Part shown: positions 62,585 to 64,000 of the stretch, in pieces
How positions within the stretch are numbered: the first letter of the stretch is position 1
Layout: each line of letters opens with the position of its first letter
Source: Streptomyces sp. NBC_01341
GTDB taxonomy: Bacteria; Actinomycetota; Actinomycetes; Streptomycetales; Streptomycetaceae
NCBI RefSeq assembly: GCF_035946055.1
Contig: NZ_CP108364.1
Coordinates: 3,534,001 to 3,598,000 of the forward strand
DNA length: 64,000 bases
Reading direction: 5' to 3'
Position numbers and translations under genes: made by a program
Notes under the pieces: model-generated
Seen by the model: the letters and a program-made list of their open reading frames with translations, nothing else
Told to the model about the DNA's origin: nothing
Databases searched by the model: none

Positions 62585-62930
62585 GAGCTCGTAACACGAT
62601 CTTGTTGACGTTGGCTGGTGGGGCGTAACCGGTGTGACGATTCGACTGTTCGTGAGGGTGTCGGTGCTCGACCGTGGATCGTGGACGATGAGTTGTGGGC
62701 TCTGGTCGAGCGTTGCTGCCGCCATAGCCGACGCGGTCTCCTCCAGGGCATCCTGTTCGTCCTCTACAACGACATAGCCTGGCAACTCCTGCCTTTGGAG
62801 CTGGGGTTCGGCTCGAGGCAGACGTGCTCGCGCCGACTGGACCGGTGGCGACGTCTTCGGCCAGTTGCATCGGGTCCTGCAAGATGCCTTGCGAGACGAG
62901 AGCAACTGCCCCGTCCCACCGTCCAGGACG
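62585..62930 (+). pseudogene. IS5-family transposase remnant
   Basis: Residues WIVDDELWALVERCC, then GILFVLYNDIAWQLLPLELGFGS, are the DUF4096 N-terminal domain of IS5-type transposases. Some 20 residues are missing between them. After LDRW the frame shifts: the continuation DVFGQLHRVLQDALRDESN is read in another frame. The catalytic part is absent, so it cannot move. The leading stretch gagctcgtaacacgatcttgttgacg looks like an insertion-sequence end. It lies between the NACHT pair and the HNH gene and marks a past insertion there. Confidence 0.75.
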
Positions 62931-63064
62931 ATGTACCATCGCCGCCAGCCCGACTACCGGGCTATGGAAGGAACTTCCTCTCCGCCGGCACGAGCCGGAG
63001 ACCGGACCAGAAGGGCCAACCGCCACTGAACCCTCCCAGTTGGGAGGCAGAGTGCAGGAGCAGC

Positions 63065-63994
63065 ATGTCGAAGACCGCGTACATCTACGTCCCCGCGCCC
63101 TCGAAGAAGAACCTCGAGATCGGCCTCGACCGCGGGCTGTGGGGCTGGAAGAGCCCCACCCTCGACCGTGCAACCGGCCGTCCCGATGTCCAGAGCCTCG
63201 AGGCAGGCGACTACCTCGTCCTCGCCCACATCGGCCCGCAGGCCCGCGTCCCGGCCGGCGGCTGGGCCGACGCCACTCTCAAGCGCGTCATCGTCACCCA
63301 GATCACCCAGCCATACTTCCAGGACACCACGCAGGTCTGGCCCGACGACACCTACCCTGAGCGCATCGGTATCGACCTTCTCGCGGACGAAGCCAACGTC
63401 ACCGGCCAGACCCTCGGGGACCAGGCCGCCGAAGCACTCCGGCTGTCCGCCAACAAGCAGGGCTCAGCACTCGTCTACCCCGGCACGGCCGCACTCGCTC
63501 AGTTCGTCACCGAGTTGCCGACCACAGGCGAGGGCGAAGGCGAGCAGCAGCCGCAGCTCCCCAACGAACCCGAAACCGTGACGCATTCCGGCGCCGACAG
63601 CGCCCTGGTTGAAGTCCTGGTCCGCCGTGAGCAGAGCAAGCTCCGCAAAAGGATGCTGGGCGGGGCCGACACCTTCACCTGTGCCCTGTGCGGGCGCCAC
63701 CTCCCGGTTCGCTTCATTCGGGCCGCTCACATCAAGCGCCGCAGCCAGGCCAGTCGTGAAGAGCGCCTGCAGCTGTCGAACATCATGCCTGCCTGCCTCC
63801 TAGGCTGCGACGAACTCTTCGAGCACGGCTACATCCACGTCACCGACACCGGCCACGTAGCTGTCAGCGACAAGGCCGGGGAGCATCCCGCGCTCAAGGA
63901 AGCCGCCGACCAGCTCGCGGGCAACTCGGTCGGTGGGTACAGCGAGCACCGGGCCCCATACTTCGCCTGGCACCGAAGCAACATCGTCCAGTAG
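63065..63994 (+). CDS. PUA/EVE-like domain-HNH nuclease (modification-dependent restriction type)
   Basis: A 309-residue protein. The N-terminal 110 residues (GLWGWKSP, then LEAGDYLVLAH and a Trp/Tyr-rich middle) resemble PUA-like EVE domains, which flip out and read modified bases. A linker rich in Gln, Glu and Gly follows (about 153-175). The C-terminal HNH fold has CALC (206-209), AAHIKRRS with His222, SNIMPACLLGCDELF with Asn239 and Cys244/248, and FEHGYI. It looks catalytically complete. AGGAG precedes ATG 63065. Such PUA/EVE-HNH fusions are known as type IV-like nucleases cutting 5-methyl- or hydroxymethylcytosine DNA. The specificity here is unknown. Confidence 0.72.
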   Translation: MSKTAYIYVPAPSKKNLEIGLDRGLWGWKSPTLDRATGRPDVQSLEAGDYLVLAHIGPQARVPAGGWADATLKRVIVTQITQPYFQDTTQVWPDDTYPERIGIDLLADEANVTGQTLGDQAAEALRLSANKQGSALVYPGTAALAQFVTELPTTGEGEGEQQPQLPNEPETVTHSGADSALVEVLVRREQSKLRKRMLGGADTFTCALCGRHLPVRFIRAAHIKRRSQASREERLQLSNIMPACLLGCDELFEHGYIHVTDTGHVAVSDKAGEHPALKEAADQLAGNSVGGYSEHRAPYFAWHRSNIVQ

Positions 63995-64000
63995 AGCCTC

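Larger units (their letters stand above)
43850..64000. mobile_element. AICE-type integrative and conjugative element (right end not seen)
   Basis: From the tRNA-Ser gene rightwards all recognisable genes are accessory: integrase, excisionase, Prim-Pol replication genes, methyltransferases, TraB-type translocase, Spd-like membrane proteins, GntR regulator, then defence-like genes. This is the module set of actinomycete integrative and conjugative elements. The conserved module ends at 57434. The NACHT and HNH genes beyond may be cargo or a separate insertion. No core chromosomal gene reappears before 64000. Confidence 0.8.

Overview
The window is Streptomyces chromosomal DNA. It has very high GC and frequent GTG starts, and it carries the Streptomyces gene order bldC - vdh - purM/purF - purL/purQ/purS - lsr2 - purC - purD - dnaX, with the small SRP RNA and single tRNA genes spread along it. 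No species can be named from the sequence alone.

Core part (1-43,900). The left end holds a truncated sugar-binding lipoprotein, an MFS exporter facing a MarR regulator, tRNA-Lys, an amino acid permease, a DEAD-box RNA helicase with an Arg/Gly/Asp-rich tail, a lipoprotein, two overlapping fluoride channels (CrcB), a small zincin and a membrane metallophosphoesterase. A tRNA cluster follows (Glu, Asp, Phe), then a CcdA/DsbA-like thiol-redox pair, the HrpA helicase, a second identical tRNA-Asp, a DUF6274-like protein, BldC, an uncharacterised protein and valine/leucine dehydrogenase. Next come the purine genes, interrupted by a META-domain lipoprotein, a sterol-carrier-type protein, and a three-gene set of HTH regulator, M23 peptidase and secreted-type protein with a perfect palindromic operator. 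Lsr2, three tRNA-Gly genes, purC, a dimethylformamidase-like protein, a membrane protein with a ruined M48-like site, purD and dnaX complete the core.

Integrative element (43,900 to at least 57,434, probably beyond the window). Next to tRNA-Ser(GGA) lies an actinomycete integrative and conjugative element (AICE). It has a tyrosine integrase, an excisionase, an iteron-rich candidate origin, a Prim-Pol primase and an ATPase (replication), two coupled small cytosine-C5 methyltransferases, a membrane protein, a repeat block that may be the transfer site, a TraB/FtsK-type DNA translocase, an HExxH protein, small conserved transfer-associated genes, a NUDIX hydrolase, and a divergent GntR regulator with a YdcF-like protein behind a triple operator.

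Cargo / defence-like part (57,435-64,000). This region has visibly lower GC than the rest. It holds a translationally coupled pair: a small two-helix membrane protein, and a 1,438-residue NACHT-type STAND ATPase with a long helical-repeat tail. The two proteins share a short Gly/Asp/Asn motif, present three times in all. An IS5-type transposase remnant follows, then an intact PUA/EVE-like-HNH protein resembling modification-dependent nucleases. No second copy of the tRNA-Ser 3' end was seen, so the right border of the element is either outside the window or degenerate. The coupled membrane protein/NACHT pair is the best candidate for an undescribed system.
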